Positions 63,122-64,000 of a stretch of 64,000 nucleotides of DNA are shown here, piece by piece; the stretch's first letter is position 1, and the number at the start of each line of letters is the position of its first letter. The notes beneath the pieces are model-generated. The model worked only from the letters and a program-made list of their open reading frames with translations. It was not told where the DNA came from and ran no database searches. Both the position numbers and the translations under genes were made by a program. This DNA comes from JABMQB01 sp963678235 (GTDB lineage Bacteria > Bacteroidota > Bacteroidia > Bacteroidales > Prolixibacteraceae), in the NCBI GenBank assembly GCA_963678235.1, contig OY782766.1, positions 496,001 through 560,000 of the forward strand, read 5' to 3'.

Positions 63122-64000
63122 TTAGGGCACGTTTTTAATTTCAATACACTTTTCTTTAATTTTATCTAACAATCTTTTTAGTTCTTGTTTCTCAGATTCC
63201 GAAAAATCTTCCATCATTTTTTTCTCGGTATTTTCAATGATAGTCCATAGTTTTCCGATTGTTTCAACACCAGCTTCTGTGATTATAATGTTGTTTGAAG
63301 AATCAATACTTATTAGACCATCAAATATTAACGGTTCAAAATGATTCTTTATTTCACTGTCAGGAATTCCAAATTGTTTTTGAGCATCCAATACAGTCAT
63401 TGTTGTATCACATTTTAACACCATCATAAATAAAAGTTGGCAGCTTGATAGGGTAGAGACTTTTTTTAATTCTGTATCTAATGCTTCTCTAATCAACATT
63501 GCCGTCACATTAATTTCTCTCCCAATAGTTGATTTAATTTGTTTTTCAATCATTCCTAAAACTCGTTTTAATTTTAATTCATAGATGCTAATTCCGGTTG
63601 CTACTCCGACATTTAAACTTTCAACTTCGCTATACATTGGAATCTGAACAGTAATATTTGCATTTTCCATAAATTCATTCGATGCGCCGTTGGTTTCATT
63701 GCCCACTACTAAAGCAACTGGTTTATCTGATAATTTAACTAAAGATTGTAATTGTGTTCCTCTTGGTGAGGTGGTTACAATTTGATAGCCATTTTGCTTT
63801 AAGTAATCTATTGTCTCACTTGGATTGCAAAACGTCTTTAGATTTGTGTCGAAAACACGACCTCTTGAAGCATCAATTGTCTTTTTTTGAAATAAGTCAA
63901 AGTTTGTTTTTGTGCTTAAAATGTTATTGATACCAAAAGCGTGGCTTGAACGAATAATGGTTCCGATATTTCCAAAATCGTTTACATTATCAAGAACGAC
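63122..64000 (-). CDS. SpoU-family RNA methyltransferase with C-terminal winged helix, 5' end cut
   Basis: The minus-strand frame is open from 63122 to the window edge (292 residues). The SpoU signature is clear: VLDNVNDFGNIGTIIRSSHAFGI, then VVGNETNGAS and the C-terminal part IPMYSEVESLNVGVATGISIYE. It should 2'-O-methylate ribose in rRNA or tRNA. After about residue 170 a ~125-residue extension follows, with helices and a winged-helix-like pattern (TVLDAQKQFGIPDSEIKNHFEPLIFDGLIS). Antibiotic-resistance methyltransferases such as avilamycin or thiostrepton enzymes belong to this superfamily. Its TAA stop overlaps the cassette boundary GTTAG. Confidence 0.85.
   Translation of the reverse strand, partial: VVLDNVNDFGNIGTIIRSSHAFGINNILSTKTNFDLFQKKTIDASRGRVFDTNLKTFCNPSETIDYLKQNGYQIVTTSPRGTQLQSLVKLSDKPVALVVGNETNGASNEFMENANITVQIPMYSEVESLNVGVATGISIYELKLKRVLGMIEKQIKSTIGREINVTAMLIREALDTELKKVSTLSSCQLLFMMVLKCDTTMTVLDAQKQFGIPDSEIKNHFEPLIFDGLISIDSSNNIIITEAGVETIGKLWTIIENTEKKMMEDFSESEKQELKRLLDKIKEKCIEIKNVP

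Larger units (their letters stand above)
35850..64000 (-). mobile_element. integron-like gene cassette array (CALIN-like), no integrase in window
   Basis: Roughly ten units lie between attC-like palindromes, with boundaries near 35926, 38456, 39889, 43832, 45259, 45684, 46497, 47372, 58283, 60351 and 63121. Each unit starts GTT plus a unique sequence; most end in the complement of that sequence plus AAC. Genes are on the minus strand except one, and their stop codons mostly lie 1-30 bp from the boundary. This is how integron cassettes are built when read on the minus strand. The core sites differ from RYYYAAC/GTTRRRY, units are unusually large, and no integrase is seen, so the assignment to a true integron is inference. 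Three IS110 elements interrupt it. Confidence 0.65.

Noticed and set aside
35850..64000. CRISPR array from regularly recurring palindromes
   Set aside because: Repeats are 80-280 bp, differ from one another, are spaced by whole genes rather than 30-40 bp spacers, and no cas gene is present.
35850..64000. Prophage or ICE
   Set aside because: No structural, packaging, relaxase or tra/mob gene and no tyrosine integrase was found in the window.
1..64000. tRNA or rRNA genes
   Set aside because: No cloverleaf with a conserved T-arm and no rRNA-like stretch was noticed on either strand.

Overview
The window looks like chromosomal DNA from a Bacteroidota bacterium, probably a free-living, polysaccharide-degrading member of the Bacteroidia. 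The signs are an AT-rich sequence, a type IX secretion (Por) C-terminal sorting domain, a TonB receptor with an N-terminal carboxypeptidase-regulatory-like domain, many small lipoproteins, a Bacteroidota-type promoter (TTG, 19 bp, TAnnTTTG), and Bacteroidota-style rhamnose genes. All assignments were made by reading; no database search was run.

Left part (1 to about 33.4 kb) is ordinary chromosome. It holds the start of a PocR-domain sensor, two paralogous exported proteins each built of two GH2-type jelly-roll domains, a histidine kinase/response regulator pair, a lactonase lipoprotein, a large Tricorn-like S41 protease, two esterase-like hydrolases, and an L-rhamnose locus. The rhamnose genes work in sequence: a GH78 alpha-L-rhamnosidase releases rhamnose, RhaT imports it, RhaM interconverts its anomers, RhaA isomerises it, an FGGY kinase phosphorylates it, and class II aldolases cleave it. 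An AraC regulator is divergent from rhaT. A radical SAM enzyme, an aldo/keto reductase, a second AraC regulator and a PAS-rich hybrid kinase follow. Intergenic palindromic repeats lie at 10.56-10.93, 23.7 and 33.1 kb.

Right part (about 35.85 kb to the window end) is accessory DNA and the most interesting region. Genes or small operons, almost all on the minus strand, are separated by about 80-280 bp imperfect palindromes. Each unit begins GTT plus a unit-specific sequence, and most end in its complement plus AAC (for example GTTACCGCAA...TTGCGGTAAC). Minus-strand stop codons mostly lie 1-30 bases from the boundary. This is the architecture of integron gene cassettes and attC sites, although the core sequences do not fit the classical RYYYAAC/GTTRRRY consensus. 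I see about ten units and eleven attC-like sites and no integrase, so within this window it is a CALIN-like array. If the minus strand is the reading direction, an integrase would lie to the right of 64 kb. Cargo includes a serine beta-lactamase-like protein with an aspartyl-protease-like lipoprotein, a Fic protein, a T9SS metalloprotease-like protein, DUF/SAP proteins, a LysE exporter, a HigBA-type toxin-antitoxin, a 9.5 kb defence unit (type I restriction-modification plus AbiE-like pair), an HxlR regulator with a PLP decarboxylase, a chloramphenicol acetyltransferase with a HAD hydrolase, and a SpoU-type RNA methyltransferase.

Three IS110-family elements (about 1.27 kb each) are inserted in three attC-like sites, each immediately before the GTT boundary. 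Each has a long non-coding left end that could encode a bridge RNA. Copies 2 and 3 and their flanks have recombined, leaving one attC-like site with mismatched arms. A separate hairpin element with a conserved loop and covarying stems occurs three times, with a fourth degenerate copy, at 35.7, 38.4, 47.5 and 56.8 kb. I do not recognise it.
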